From positions 60,981,533 to 61,045,532 of the forward strand of contig NC_088780.1 of assembly GCF_958450345.1 (NCBI RefSeq): DNA of 64,000 nucleotides, in the 5' to 3' direction. A program made the position numbers and the translations under genes. The notes below the pieces were generated by a model that saw nothing but the letters and a program-made list of their open reading frames with translations, was not told where the DNA came from and did not search any database. Positions within the stretch are counted from its first letter, which is position 1, and each line of letters begins with the position of its first letter. Shown piece by piece: positions 32,258 through 43,560 of this stretch. This DNA comes from Calliphora vicina. Its lineage: Eukaryota > Arthropoda > Insecta > Diptera > Calliphoridae.

Positions 32258-33823
32258 CAGTATTGGTCATAACTAAAGCACCCCCAGGAAGGCTTTTAAA
32301 TAAAATCAGAATATTCTTCATGAAAGATACTTTTTAAATTAAACTAAGTTTTAATTGTATTCCTTAATACATATATTATTAATTTAAATAAAAGTTTAAA
32401 GTTTCACTTTTCAGAATAACATATAACGGTAAAAAATCAAGAAATTCACTGGACAAAACTAAAGCACCCCTTGTGTAGACGTGAAAGAAAAACTTATAAA
32501 ACTAATATTTTGTAGCAAAACCTTTGTTTTGAATAACACACGCACATCTTCTTGGCATGGATGATATTAAATTATTTATAGTATCCAGCGTTATTCCTTC
32601 CCAGGCTATTTTAAGGGCTTGGAACAGATCAGCCTTATTTTTACAATTTTCCCGATTTATTTTCATATTTACAATCTCCCATAAGTTCTCAATAGAATTG
32701 AGATCGGGAGATTGAGCGGGCCATTTAAGTACTTGAATCCTGTTGTTCTGCAGCCATTCTTTGCATACTTTGGAGGTGTGCTTCGGATCGTTGTCCTGTT
32801 GGAACCTCCATTGAAGCGGCATTTCATCCTCTGCATAGGGCAACATTACGTTCTGCAATATATCACGATACATAAATCGATCCCCGAAATCGATGACCAG
32901 AAAAACAGCCCCAGACCATTATACCTTCACCGCCATGCTTGACTGTTGCCTTGCAATACATGGGATTTAGTCTTTCTCCTTTTGGTCGGCGCACTCGTCT
33001 TATTCCATCTGAATATTTAAAGTTATATTTAGATTCATTTTCCATTTTTGAACACTCCAGTCGAGGTGGGCTTTGGCAAATTCAAGTCTCGCTTTTCTGT
33101 TCTTGGCTGATATGAAAGGCTTCTTTGCTGGACGTCGGCTGAACAATCCGGCTTCTACAGCTCTTCTGCGGATCGTTCTTTCGCTAATATTCAAAGATAA
33201 ATTGTTTCTTATTTGATCAGACGACGTTGTAGGCTCCTTTTGTATTTCTCTCTTGATCAAGGAATCTACATAACGTGATGTTTTACGTGGACGTCCTCCG
33301 CAATGCACCGGTGATAAGCGGCCTGTCCCCAAAAATTTTGAAATAAGCCTGGAAATCACTGATCGGTTGATAGAATATTTATTGCTCAACTCATGGCGTG
33401 ATAGACCAGCTCTCCAATCATCAATAATTTTAAGTTTTAAGTGATTTGAATACGTGTTTCTTGCCATTCTAAATTTTTCTCAACAACTTTATTTTTATGC
33501 ACTTTAACAATTTATTTTTTATGAACCACGTGTTCTCCAAATTTGTTTTATGATAAATTATTTTGTTTGTGAAGAGTACCGCTAACTTGCATTCAAAAAA
33601 AAAATAAAATTTTTAAAAATTTTGCAAGGTGTGCTTTAGTTTTGTCCGTTTTATTTTGTACATTTTTAATTTTTATAAATTTTAAAAACGTTTTTATTGA
33701 ATAATTTATTATTCATCAAATGTTAAATGATAAGTAATATCTTTAAAAATGGTTGTTTTCATGAAAAACAAATCTGATTTGCAGAATGTGTACTTGGGGG
33801 TGCTTTAGTTATGACCGATACTG
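32258..33823 (-). mobile_element. Tc1-type transposon with IR/DR ends
   Basis: CAGTATTGGTCATAACTAAA continues GCACCCCC and is mirrored at the right end (one mismatch in the first 28). Both ends abut TA. A second copy of the core AACTAAAGCACCCC lies inward on each side (32451-32470 and 33628-33648), giving the IR/DR arrangement with two transposase sites per end. The element is 1566 bp and carries one broken transposase on the minus strand. Confidence 0.96.
32502..33467 (-). pseudogene. Tc1-type DD34E transposase, frameshifted
   Basis: Starts MARNTYSNHLKLKIIDDW at 33467 with a paired helix-turn-helix region and the AT-hook-like GGRPRKT. Frame changes occur near 33045 and 32875. Around the first break the usual SDES with the first catalytic Asp reads ENES. 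GGEGIMVWGCFSG follows. The second Asp (QQDNDPKHTS) and the Glu (SPDLNSIENLW) remain, with 34 residues between them, which defines DD34E. Ends with ...NKGFATKY. Dead because of two frameshifts and the lost Asp. Confidence 0.95.
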
Positions 33824-33835
33824 TACATATGTATG

Positions 33836-34085
33836 ATCAATTCACAAGGTCCTCCTATCATGTCATATTGTCATAATGTCCTAATATTTCAAGACTCGGG
33901 GGCTCGGCTTACCCGCCTCTAGGCGTTCGACGCAGGTCTCTGCTGGTTGGTTACGGTAACACAATAAACATAGTATACAGAGTAGTATCATCTTAGGACA
34001 TTTTTTGCTTGAAAGGCAATAACAACATTTTTAAACCATTGTGAAATAATAGGACATTATGACAAAATGACCTTATGAATTGACC
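33836..34085. repeat. Fold-back element with a GC-rich centre
   Basis: TGATCAATTCACAAGGTCCT plus GTCATAATGTCCTA mirrors TAGGACATTATGAC plus ATGACCTTATGAATTGACCA. The loop (33895-33960) is GC-rich, with GGGGGCTCGGCTTACCCGCC and GGCGTTCGACGC, unlike its surroundings. It lies 12 bases from the Tc1 element. Confidence 0.8.
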
Positions 34086-34990
34086 AATAGACAATATTAT
34101 TCGCATATATTTTATCACATTTAGTTTTATTTAATTTTTTGTTGAATAAAGAATTTCAATTAATTAAGTTTTCATTGGTTTTCATTAATATCTTAAGATT
34201 TTTCCTTAGATTTTATCACGAAATTTTCAATTTTACTCTATCAAATTATGTACATATTTTCAGTGAGCTTTTTGTCGTATGTTCAAAGAAAATGTTACAT
34301 ACGCTAAATGTATTCTGAAGCAAACAGGCTAATTAATAACGCCTTTGTAATTATAATTACATTAAATTTGACTTAGGCTAATAAAAATAAAATATTCCAG
34401 TTATATTATATCTAAAACTGGAGAGATTCCATAGGTCCATTTTGAAGAAATTTAATGTTAAACATTCAAAACCGTCTGTTGACAAGTTTACTTTTGCTAC
34501 ATACGACATCCGTATTTTAAGGTAACGAATTTTAACACTTATTTAAGAACACGTGTTTAAAGTTTCAACTTTGAAAATTAGCAGACTAGCAGTGTTGCCA
34601 ACTGTTTTTTTAAATATATTTTCTTGATTGCTTGGAGTGTTGTCTTTAGGAAAATAAATTAATTTTTAATAATTTAAATTTTTTTTTAATTTTTGCCAAC
34701 AAAATTCGATTTGGGACCATAGTGCACTGATAGCAAAGTAAAGTATAAAAATAATCGATATACTTTCGAATTTAGCAAAAAAAAACTCTAGCTATAACCA
34801 TTATTTAGTTATTCGAAAATAACTATTTACTTTGTATGTTCTGATACCACCAATTTACATTTCCATCAGTTGTTCTAAACTACATACAATGCTATCAAAG
34901 GACACTGGCATTAACGTAATTTATAACAAATTTAAAGACTTTCACAATTAGTTGATATTCGAAAATAACTATATACTTGGTAGGGCTGAT
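34086..34990. other. Non-coding stretch
   Basis: No gene. GCAGTGTTGCCAACTG near 34588 again resembles the tip of the 20.4-kb MITE without a partner. Confidence 0.4.
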
Positions 34991-35830
34991 ACCCCTCTAC
35001 TATTCTGACCCCTTCCATTTTTATATATTTTATATAGTACAATGGTAACAAAATAACTCATTTCAAGCTTTACTTAACTATTATAATTCTTTTGGCCTAA
35101 AAATTGCCAAATAATTGGTTTTTCTCGAAAATTTCAAAATTTAAATCGCAGGTACGGAAAAACTATAAGAGATATTTTCATAATTTTTTCACGTTTTTAT
35201 TGCATATTATTCTTAATAAATCCCAATGAGATGATCATAAAATTCTGAAATTTGTTTAACAAAATTTTTAAAAATTTGAAAATGGAGTATTGAAACTGCC
35301 GTTAAAATTTTTCATTTTTTTGTTCATACCTAAGAATAGGTTAACGGTATCCCATGAAGACAAAAACTCATACACAAGTAAATATGGATATATTTTAAGT
35401 AAAAATGAGCTTTAATTTTAATATTTATCAAAATATGTTAATTTTGTTCCTACATTTCTTGTTCTAGTTGCCTGAGACACGTTAATGGCATGGCGAATTT
35501 TTAATAACATTTAAAATTTTTTGACCAATTTCAGTTTTTTATGTCTCATTAGAACGACAATTACGTACACATTTCGATTCTTTTAAAATAAATTACAAAA
35601 GTAATTTTTTAATGGCAAAATTTTTACAAAAACTGAAAAAAATGCTTTTTTCCCCTTGTAAATGCATCTCAAAACTTCAGAGGGTTTGCAGCACGTCTTA
35701 TCCCCAACCGATTTACCTAAAATTTGTTCAGGATGATTTTTTTACTAATTTTCACCAAACTGGAGGGTGAGAATGGCCAAAATCCAACATTCGTTTATTA
35801 AGGGCCACCCTAATATAGATGTGATAATAG
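34991..35830 (+). repeat. Repeat S, long copy
   Basis: TTTAAATCGCAGGTACGGAA (35150) and CTCATTAGAACGACAATTAC (35547) occur in reverse in the same spacing at 61440-61770, and the second block also at 25200. No reading frame is shared, so it is a non-coding dispersed repeat of unknown type. Confidence 0.72.
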
Positions 35831-36465
35831 ATTATTCAGGTTAAAATTTATTGAAAGAAAATTTATTTTTAATAATTTCAAAGAATATAGAAAAAGATGA
35901 TTACTGTTAGACACATAACAAAAGAAATCATATTGAGAAACATTGCGCGGATCTATCCACAATTAACCATTAGGGATATAACTATTGACAATTTTTACAA
36001 ATATGCAAATTGGCATAGCATAGTCGTATAGAGTATTAAAAAATATAAAAAACCACGGTATTATTTTTTCGCGGTTGTTAAAAAAGTTCACGCACCAACG
36101 CAATAAAGTTTTTCAATTAATTTGAAAAACAATATATTTTATTTTAATAATAACTGCGGACATACTTCAGAAGATAATTTTTAAATAAGGGAAGTATCTC
36201 TCACACTTGAAAAAAAAAAATTAAATTATTTATATAATTTTTCAGAGAAAAAAAAATTTGGTTTATTTTAGAAATTGGTGTTGGTGCGTGATGTTTTTGA
36301 TTCCAAATGACCTAAAAAAATTAGTTTCATTACTTATACAACATTGGCCATCACGTGGTGGTATGCCAAAAATATCGCCAAAATTAGTTATATGCCTATT
36401 GACCATAGCTCTCATCGGCTCTCTTCCGAAAATTACTTTAACGAGAAATCTTAAAAGTTTCAAAT
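35831..36465 (-). repeat. Non-coding stretch with repeat D (reversed)
   Basis: The reverse complement of 36340-36440 reads TTTCGGAAGAGAGCCGATGA followed by GAGCTATGG and GGCATATAACTAATTTTGGC, which matches the 4.4-kb copy of repeat D. The rest is AT-rich without a gene. Confidence 0.5.
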
Positions 36466-36473
36466 GTCATTAC

Positions 36474-37770
36474 CAGGGAAACCGGAAATATGCTCTAAAA
36501 AAAAACGTTTTAAGCGCTTTAAATGCTCTCAAAAAAACACACTTTTACATAATTTTTAACCAAAAAATATACTTTTATTTAAAAAAATCAATACAATTCA
36601 TTTCTAAAAAGGTAAAGTAACATAAAATAAACAACAAGAACTAAAACAAGTATAAAAAAAAATAAATACAACATAAAAACAATAGGAACTTAAGCTATGA
36701 AAAGGCCTATAGAGGTATTTTTTGATGATATTTTATATTAATATAAGTCGCTTCTTCAATAAAGGTTATCATTGCAATAAATTGCAAAATGTTGACTTAA
36801 ATTTTCAAATAAAAATCGTTGTCTATTGGATCTGAAAACATTTTTATACATACTATAGAAAATGTTCATTCGAACATACAAATGCATAGTTGGTTAAAAG
36901 TAGTAAACAAAACGGCGCGACGGATATTTTTTTCGTACTAACTTTGACAGTAAACAGTCATAATTATATATTATATTTTATATATTGTGCTATGAGACTA
37001 GTCGCAATGTATCAAATTGATATCAATAAAAGAAGGCGCGTTTGAAAATAATCTCTTCACTTTTTATTACGAAAACATAAAAACAATATTAAATTCAAAC
37101 ACCCTAACTATGAAAGAAATTTTAAAGTTAATTTTTGTTGAAGTAGACTTTATTTTAAAATAGAACTTTTGCTTTTATTTAAAAAAAGCTTCAAAACTTT
37201 TTCCAACATATACATACATTGAAATAAATGAAAATATTTTTCAATGAGTATAAATATGTATAAATATGTTTTTATCAAAAAATAGCTTAAAACATTTTAA
37301 AAAAATTTACAATAAAAAAAAATATGCCTGTATCACCTAGATCAGTTGCGAGTAACGGAGGGTTAAAGAACGGTTAAGTTTGAATTAGAACTAAAATTTG
37401 ATATTTAGATGGCGCTATTATTAAAATAGTGCTTATTTGACATTAAAAAAAAGCCATCTATTTTTCAATTTTAAATTGTAAACAAAGGAAGTAAAAACCT
37501 CTAAAACAACAGCGAAAAAAAAAATTTTTTTGATAAAGTCAAAATATGCGATTAAAGTAAAATATGCTCTAAAACGCAAAAATATGACATAAATATGCTC
37601 TTAAATCAAATATATGCAAAAATATGCATTAAAGGGTAAAACATGCAAAAATATGCACTAACAAATCGATGCCAAAATTTTTAAAAAGTTCTGAAACGTG
37701 TAAATTTCTGATCCATGTGCCCATTAGACTCACCAGAATAAACATGCATTTGCATATTTTGGTTTCCCTG
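36474..37770. mobile_element. hAT-type element, AAATATGC family (copy 2)
   Basis: Same CAGGGAAACC / GGTTTCCCTG ends as the 15-kb copy and a perfect 8-bp duplication GTCATTAC (36466-36473, 37771-37778). The last 250 bases (AAGCCATCTATTTTTCAATT to TGCATTTGCATATTTTGG) are nearly identical to 15403-15725. The central ~850 bases are absent from the 15-kb copy and encode nothing recognisable. Confidence 0.94.
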
Positions 37771-37778
37771 GTCATTAC

Positions 37779-38674
37779 ACATGCCCTAAAATATAGATTT
37801 GCTTTAGATGAGTCTTAATTTTATTCATTAGTTGCCAAAACTATTGCAAAATTTAAGAACCCGTGCCAATAATCGATTGAAAGTTATAAAATTGGATAAA
37901 TAATGTTTCTTTTTTGTAGTTTCTATAAATAATATCTTGAAAAGTTTAAAATAAATCATATCTTTTAGCAAAAATTTAGTTTCTAACATTTTACCTTCTA
38001 ACATTAAATTTGAAAAGAAAATAGTTCTTTCCTCATATACTCTAAGAAAGATGTTATAATTATTATTTACCGACTATAATATCTTACCTGTTTGTATATA
38101 TGGAATTTAACATTTCATCGACAAATTCTATAATCAGCAGTTTGCCCTTATCCTATAGATTCGTCTTGGATATAATTCTATGAATTACTCATTTGCGATT
38201 TTGTTTGCAACAACTGCATAAGAACTAATATTTTTTTTAGTATTCTACTGACTTGATCTAATACTGTGTGTTATTGTTAAAACATATGTTATTCCATGGT
38301 TTTAATATGAATGATGTGGATTATTTAATTTTTTTTATACATTTCATATGGACTTTTACTTTTCTACACTAAATAGTTGCCCTGCAGCCCTTGGAATTAG
38401 TTAATGGTCATTATAACACAAATGGAATTTACGCTTGGCTGTTCCTAACTCAGGTATAGGTTGGAGTTTAGATTTGCTTAAAAATGTATAGTATGTAGAC
38501 AGCCTTAGGCCATAGGGAGAGGAATTTAATCTTAGGTATTACATCATAACGTCCATGAACAGTATTAAGCTATGTATAGGCGGTTGTCAGATCTTACGAT
38601 ATTGTCAGAAAAATGTTCAGAAAATGTCTAACAACAGTGTGAACTTACAATGTTTGTCTTGTAATGTTGTCAGT
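37779..38674. other. Non-coding stretch
   Basis: No gene seen. GATTGAAAGTTATAAAATTG followed by GATAAATAATG at 37872 recurs at 42096 (one mismatch), a short shared repeat of unknown origin. Confidence 0.4.
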
Positions 38675-38682
38675 ACATTGTA

Positions 38683-39904
38683 CAGAGCTGTAAATGAATC
38701 ATTCTTTTTTGATTTTAATTCATTATGAATTAGCTAAATTTTGAATTAATTCATTGAATTGAAAAAATGAATTGAATGAAATTTGAATCAATTCAAACGA
38801 ATTAGGCAGAAATGAATTTCAATTCATTTCTAATTCAAATGAATTTGTAAAAATGAGTTGCAATTCATTTACAATTCATTTGAATTGAATTGATTTTGAA
38901 TTAATTCAAATGAATTAGAAAAAAGAATTAGCAATTCAAATGAATGACTCGAAAATGTATTGCAATCAATAAAATTCAAGAGCAGATCTCTAGGGGGAAT
39001 GAAAGATTTCTCCTACCAAAATGAAAATATCCAGTAAAAAAATTGAAAAGCCTTGTCCTGTATACGCGCATGATCAATGAAAACATGGTGTTTGGGGTTT
39101 ATTTCTTCAAGAAGAACTGATTTTTATTTTGAAATACGCTGAACGACAAAACATATTTAATATTCAAGAAGCAATTAATAATTTTTGAAATTTTGTAACC
39201 CACGACCACCCAACGACAAACTTTTTGCTAATATTTATATTATATTTATTTCAAAAAAATAAAACTATCTTCCAAAAATAATCAAAAATCAGGAAAAATA
39301 ACAATGTATGTAGTTCAAAACACAATTGAGTTTCATAAATAAGGCTAATTAGATTTAATTAGAATGCACCATTCACCTTAAACAATAATAGCTTTTCAAA
39401 ATTATCATCTGAAAGTGATCCACGTTTAGGGATGTTTAGAATAGAGGCGTACGAAAATAATCTTTCAACGCCAGCTGACGATGGTAACGGCGCATTATAT
39501 TTAAAGAAAGACTTTTTAACCGTCGATTAATTACTGCATACTTGATGACTTTGAACAATCTGCTAAATATGCTGCGAATTTCGCGTCGGAGTTGGAAATG
39601 AATTGCTAATTTTTTTCTAATTCATTTGAATTAATTCAAAATCAATTCAATTCAAATGAATTGTAAATGAATTGAATTAATTCAACATCAATTCAATTCA
39701 TTTGAATTGGAAACGAATTGCAATTCATTTTTACCAAATTCATTTGAATTAATTCAAAATCAATTCAATTCATTTGAATTAGAAACGAATTGCAATTCAT
39801 TTTTACCAAATTCATTTGAATTGACTCAAATTTCATTCAATTCATTTTTTTGTGTGAATGATTCGCGAATTAATTCAAAAATGAGTGATTCATTTACAGC
39901 TCTG
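38683..39904 (-). mobile_element. hAT element with AATTCATTTGAATT subterminal repeats
   Basis: Ends CAGAGCTGTAAATGAATCAT / GTGATTCATTTACAGCTCTG and a perfect 8-bp duplication ACATTGTA (38675-38682, 39905-39912). About 250-300 bases inside each end are built from AATTCATTTGAATT-type words. It retains a fragment of hAT transposase on the minus strand. Confidence 0.96.
39368..39512 (-). pseudogene. hAT transposase C-terminal dimerisation fragment
   Basis: On the minus strand one reads FKYNAPLPSSAGVERLFSYA, then SILNIPKRGSLSDDNFEKLL and LFKVNGA. This is the conserved hAT dimerisation region (LPSSAxVERLFS...PxRxxLSDxxFExLLLLKxN). The frame is open over this stretch but stops on both sides; the catalytic part is missing. 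Confidence 0.9.
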
Positions 39905-39912
39905 ACATTGTA

Positions 39913-40257
39913 AGACAATATTGTCAGACATCTGACAATCATGTAAACACTTTACCTTGCCATTGCCAGATCATTCTAAGATAATTGTCAGACATTTTTA
40001 ATTAAATTTTAACAGGGAAACTATTTAGAAATTAATTTAGAAAATACAGAATGATTTTAGTTTTTGTATAAATTTTACTCTCAAATACTTGGTTTGTTAT
40101 ACAGTTAAAGATTATGCAAAAACAAAACTTATACATACTTGTACTAAGTTAAATAAAACTTAAACCGTTCAATATACAAATTCTCAAAAATACGCAATTT
40201 ACTTATTTTAAAATAGGACATAGTTTGGGATACCACGCCTGTATTCTTTAATTATTT
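39913..40257. other. Non-coding stretch
   Basis: No feature recognised. Confidence 0.4.
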
Positions 40258-40415
40258 TTTACAAGAGCCCTATACCTTTCCACAGGCCGAAGTTCTGGAC
40301 AGTTGGGTTTATTTGCCTCCACTGGTAGCATGATGCCAAATCGAGCCAGAAAAATGAACGCACTCTGTGCTGTTTTAAGAAAGGTAAAATCCGTTTTTAC
40401 TCCGTAATATATTGT
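40258..40415 (-). pseudogene. IS630/Tc1/mariner-type transposase fragment
   Basis: Minus strand reads FFWLDLASCY in one frame and, after a shift and short loss, EANKPNCPELRPVERYRALV followed by KNN and a stop. The words FWPDLA and NPPNCPELRPIERYW are the second catalytic Asp and final catalytic block in one group of IS630/Tc1/mariner transposases. Only this corner survives; no terminal repeats were located. Confidence 0.6.
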
Positions 40416-40556
40416 TACGAATTTGCATTAGCGATTTGAATTTAATCTGTAGCAACTGCCAGCTACATTCATCGTGTTTATAAATATTTCCATCAGTAGA
40501 AGATTCTATTTATCAACATTGTTGATAGCATGCGGTTGATTAGCATTGCTTATAAG

Positions 40557-41563
40557 TAGGGGGCGGATTTTCATGCATTTATTATTGGAAAATATGCGCC
40601 TAAAATATGCTTCAAAAATATCAAAATATGACCTAAAAATATAAAAAATATACACTTATATTTTAGTGCAGAAACATAAAATAATTAACTGTGGTCGCTC
40701 AATGTCCAAAAAAAATACACAACAGTGTTCCCAGCTGTAAGGATTCTTTAAATTAACTAACAATTAAATTATAAATGTTCATCTGAGAAAATTCTAGTAT
40801 CTTTGGATTATATTTTTTAATGCCATGCGACTTGCCTTATAAAATTATTAAAATATTGATCGTGCTGCAAAGTTACATCCAACTTAATTTTCAGCTCGTA
40901 ATAAAAAACTTATGAAGTGCGGTACTGTCTATGTGAAGTTACAAAATCTTTCGGTAACTAAATCTCTTATAAATCCAAATTACAATGAAAACAAATATGA
41001 ATGTTTTTATTACACTTAGGCCGGGTAACTTATTAAGTTTTAATCAAAGATAAAATTTATTTAATGTGTATGGAAAAATTATATTTAAATATTGATTAAG
41101 CCTTAACTATGTTTAAAATTTTAATAAGTTTCCCGGCCTTAATGAATTTTTGATACTTAGAAAAACTCCAAAAATTTTTGAAGAACAATTTTGAAATTAT
41201 AATATTGATAGAGAAAGGAAATGAATTTTTTTACTGTCATATTCTCGATGTCGAAAGAAGATAGTCGAGTCGACAACATGATATTTATAGAAAAAATTCG
41301 AAAAAATCTTTTTGTTGAGACAATATATAGCTGATTGACGATAAAAGTTATATTTTTGTTAAAAATTGGGATAATATGCATATAAATATGTATTTTAAAG
41401 TAAAATATAACAAAATATGCATTATAAATAGAATATGCAAAAATATGCCCTAACAAATCGATGCCATTTTACAGCAAAATCTGTGATTCGGATAGATAAT
41501 TAATTCTCATTGCATTTGGACATTCGAGAAAATACATGCATTTGCATATAAATCCGCCCCCTA
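40557..41563. mobile_element. hAT-type element, AAATATGC family with different tips
   Basis: Ends TAGGGGGCGGATTT / AAATCCGCCCCCTA are inverted repeats, flanked by CTTATAAG and CTTAGAAG (7 of 8). Just inside the right end, AACAAATCGATGCCA and ACATGCATTTGCATAT are the same as in the CAGGGAAACC elements at 15 and 36 kb. AATATGC words are dense at both ends. The interior has a 99-codon minus frame with no domain. Confidence 0.88.
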
Positions 41564-41571
41564 CTTAGAAG

Positions 41572-42329
41572 TATGGCAACACTAACTGCTTTGTTTGCTT
41601 GTTGTTTTGCTTCTAAGTTGTTCGACTTCCTTTTCCTTACTAATATCTCTTAGACCTTTTTTTCTTCCTGATCTTTTCTGCTCATGTCTTCCTTATACTG
41701 ATTAATGGCGTTTGAAATAGGGTGTCGATGAACCTTTAAATCTTCCATTGAATGTCCATATTGGATTTTGTTCTCAAATTCAGGTACTTTTTTTCGGGTG
41801 ACCATTTTGACCGATGTAACAGTTGTAAATTAATGATTTGGAAAAGATAATTTCTGACATATTTTTGAAAGCTAACGTGAATAAAAATGACCGTTTTGGA
41901 ATATTTTATATTTTCGCATAGTTCCACAAGTCTGTTAAAAAGAAAATTTCAATACGTTTCTACATGACATCTGCTAACAGGGTTGATTTTTAAAAGCAAT
42001 TAAATTGATAAATAGTACATAATAGGTCTTCACTTACTTTCCCAGTAAATACTTGCAACGAGAGAATAAAATCAAAATTACTCTCTTAAAGAAATCGATT
42101 GAAAGTTGTAAAATTGGATAAATAATGGTACGTTTATCGATATCTTAAAAAAATTCCCCGTTTTTTAAACATTTTCAATAAACCTATAGATCTATAGATA
42201 GTAATACAACAAAATTTAGAAATTTTTGAAAAGTGGAGTTCGGCCTTTTAGCTTCTGGCACATTCATTTATAAAACAGAGTATCAATTTTCGGTACTGAA
42301 AACGAAACATTTCATGGTTATTTGGTGAA
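41572..42329. other. Non-coding stretch
   Basis: No gene recognised; 42090-42125 shares the short repeat noted at 37872. Confidence 0.4.
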
Positions 42330-42447
42330 AAAATCAGTTTTAAATTCCCGGGATTCCCGACTAAAAATCCCGGGAATCGGGTATTGAAAAATTGGCAAAA
42401 TTCTCGGGAAATTTGTACCGGGAGTTCCCGGGATAAAAACCCTACAT
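42330..42447. repeat. CCCGGGA-rich element end
   Basis: CCCGGGATTCCCG, TCCCGGGAATCGGG, TCTCGGG and GGGAGTTCCCGGGA follow each other and end in AAAACCCTA. The block at 7848-7903 has the same arrangement. Probably the subterminal part of a transposon whose other end was not found here. Confidence 0.6.
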
Positions 42448-42459
42448 GAGGTTGATGAT

Positions 42460-43560
42460 GTCGAACAAGTTATTATCCGATTCACGACACATTTAATCAA
42501 GAGTTGCGATGCGAAAAACAATATGATTGCGATGCCTTGAGGGAATCAGTTCGAACAAACGTTCCACAGTTGAATCGACAACAAAAACATGCGCACAAGG
42601 GATTTTTTTGACGCTCTCGGTAAAACTGGGGAAAACTTTTTTGATCGCGTTGATTTTGGCAACGATACATGCACTGCATTTACGTTATTGGAAGGCGGTT
42701 GAACTGCTCATTCAGAACTCAAGTTGCCATTCAATGAAAATCCAACATGCAACACGTCCAAGAACAGTGTGATGGCCAAAGTTATGCAGCAAAGCAAACT
42801 GATCGTTTGGGATGAGTGTACAATGGCTCATAAAAAGTCTACGACAATATGTTGCAATATTTTCGAAACAATCAAAGCCGACAAACATTGATAGCATTGA
42901 TTCCACGGTCATCGCCAGCCGATGAACTTAATGCATGTTTGAAGTTGTCCGTTTTGTGGACACACGTCAAGAAACTCAAATTGGGCAAAATCCCGGTTGA
43001 CATTTCGACGTCGCTTTCTGCCAGTTCACCGAATCAAAATCTAAACTCATCCGATAGGTGTTTCCAAACATTTCAGAAAATTACAAAATCATGATTGGTT
43101 GAGCGAACGTGCTATTGGCTGCGAAAAACATTGATGTCGACGAATTGAAGTTTAATATTCAAAGTGAAATTGCTGTCGAATTGATGAGATACAATTCGTC
43201 GGATTCCGTTACTTCCCAAAATGATGTCGTCAAGCATCCAACCGAGTTTTTATACTCGCTGAAATTACACCGATTACCGCATCACAATCTCCAACTGAAA
43301 GTGGGATCGGTGGGATCATAATATTACGAAACATAAACCAACCACGTTTTTGTAATGGCACCCGACTTGCAGTAAAAAACCTGATGAATAATGTCATCAA
43401 GGCAACAATATTTATAGGAAGCGCTTCCAGTTTCCGGTACGTCATACATTCGCAATGACAATTAACAATGCTTCTCGCATATTCAATTGTATGTCACCTG
43501 TTTCCGTGTCTGATCACCATCTGCATTATTTGCTTACGCGAAAGACAACAAAACAAAAAA
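42460..43560 (+). pseudogene. Helitron Pif1-like helicase remnant
   Basis: Frameshifted but collinear with a Helitron helicase. PQLNRQQKHAHKG near 42570 and a degenerate Walker A (VKLGKTFLIALILATI) near 42620 come first. NPTCNTSKNSVMAKV and Walker B LIVWDECTMAHKKS (42750-42840) follow, then IPRSSPADELNACLKLSVLW near 42900. LLAAKNIDVDELKFNIQSEI continues with VVKHPTEFL near 43110-43245. Then LRNINQPRFCNGTRLAVKNL and FPVRHTFAMTIN (43320-43465). The Rep nuclease half and the element ends are not seen. It may be the source type of the C-terminal pieces at 14.8 and 15.8 kb. Confidence 0.9.

Noticed and set aside
33895..33960. Possible tRNA or tRNA-derived SINE in the GC-rich loop
   Set aside because: A B-box-like GTTCGACGC is present but no A box at proper spacing and no cloverleaf could be drawn.
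41157..41456. 99-codon minus frame inside the 40.6-kb hAT element as a transposase
   Set aside because: Hydrophobic, AT-driven composition and no hAT motif.
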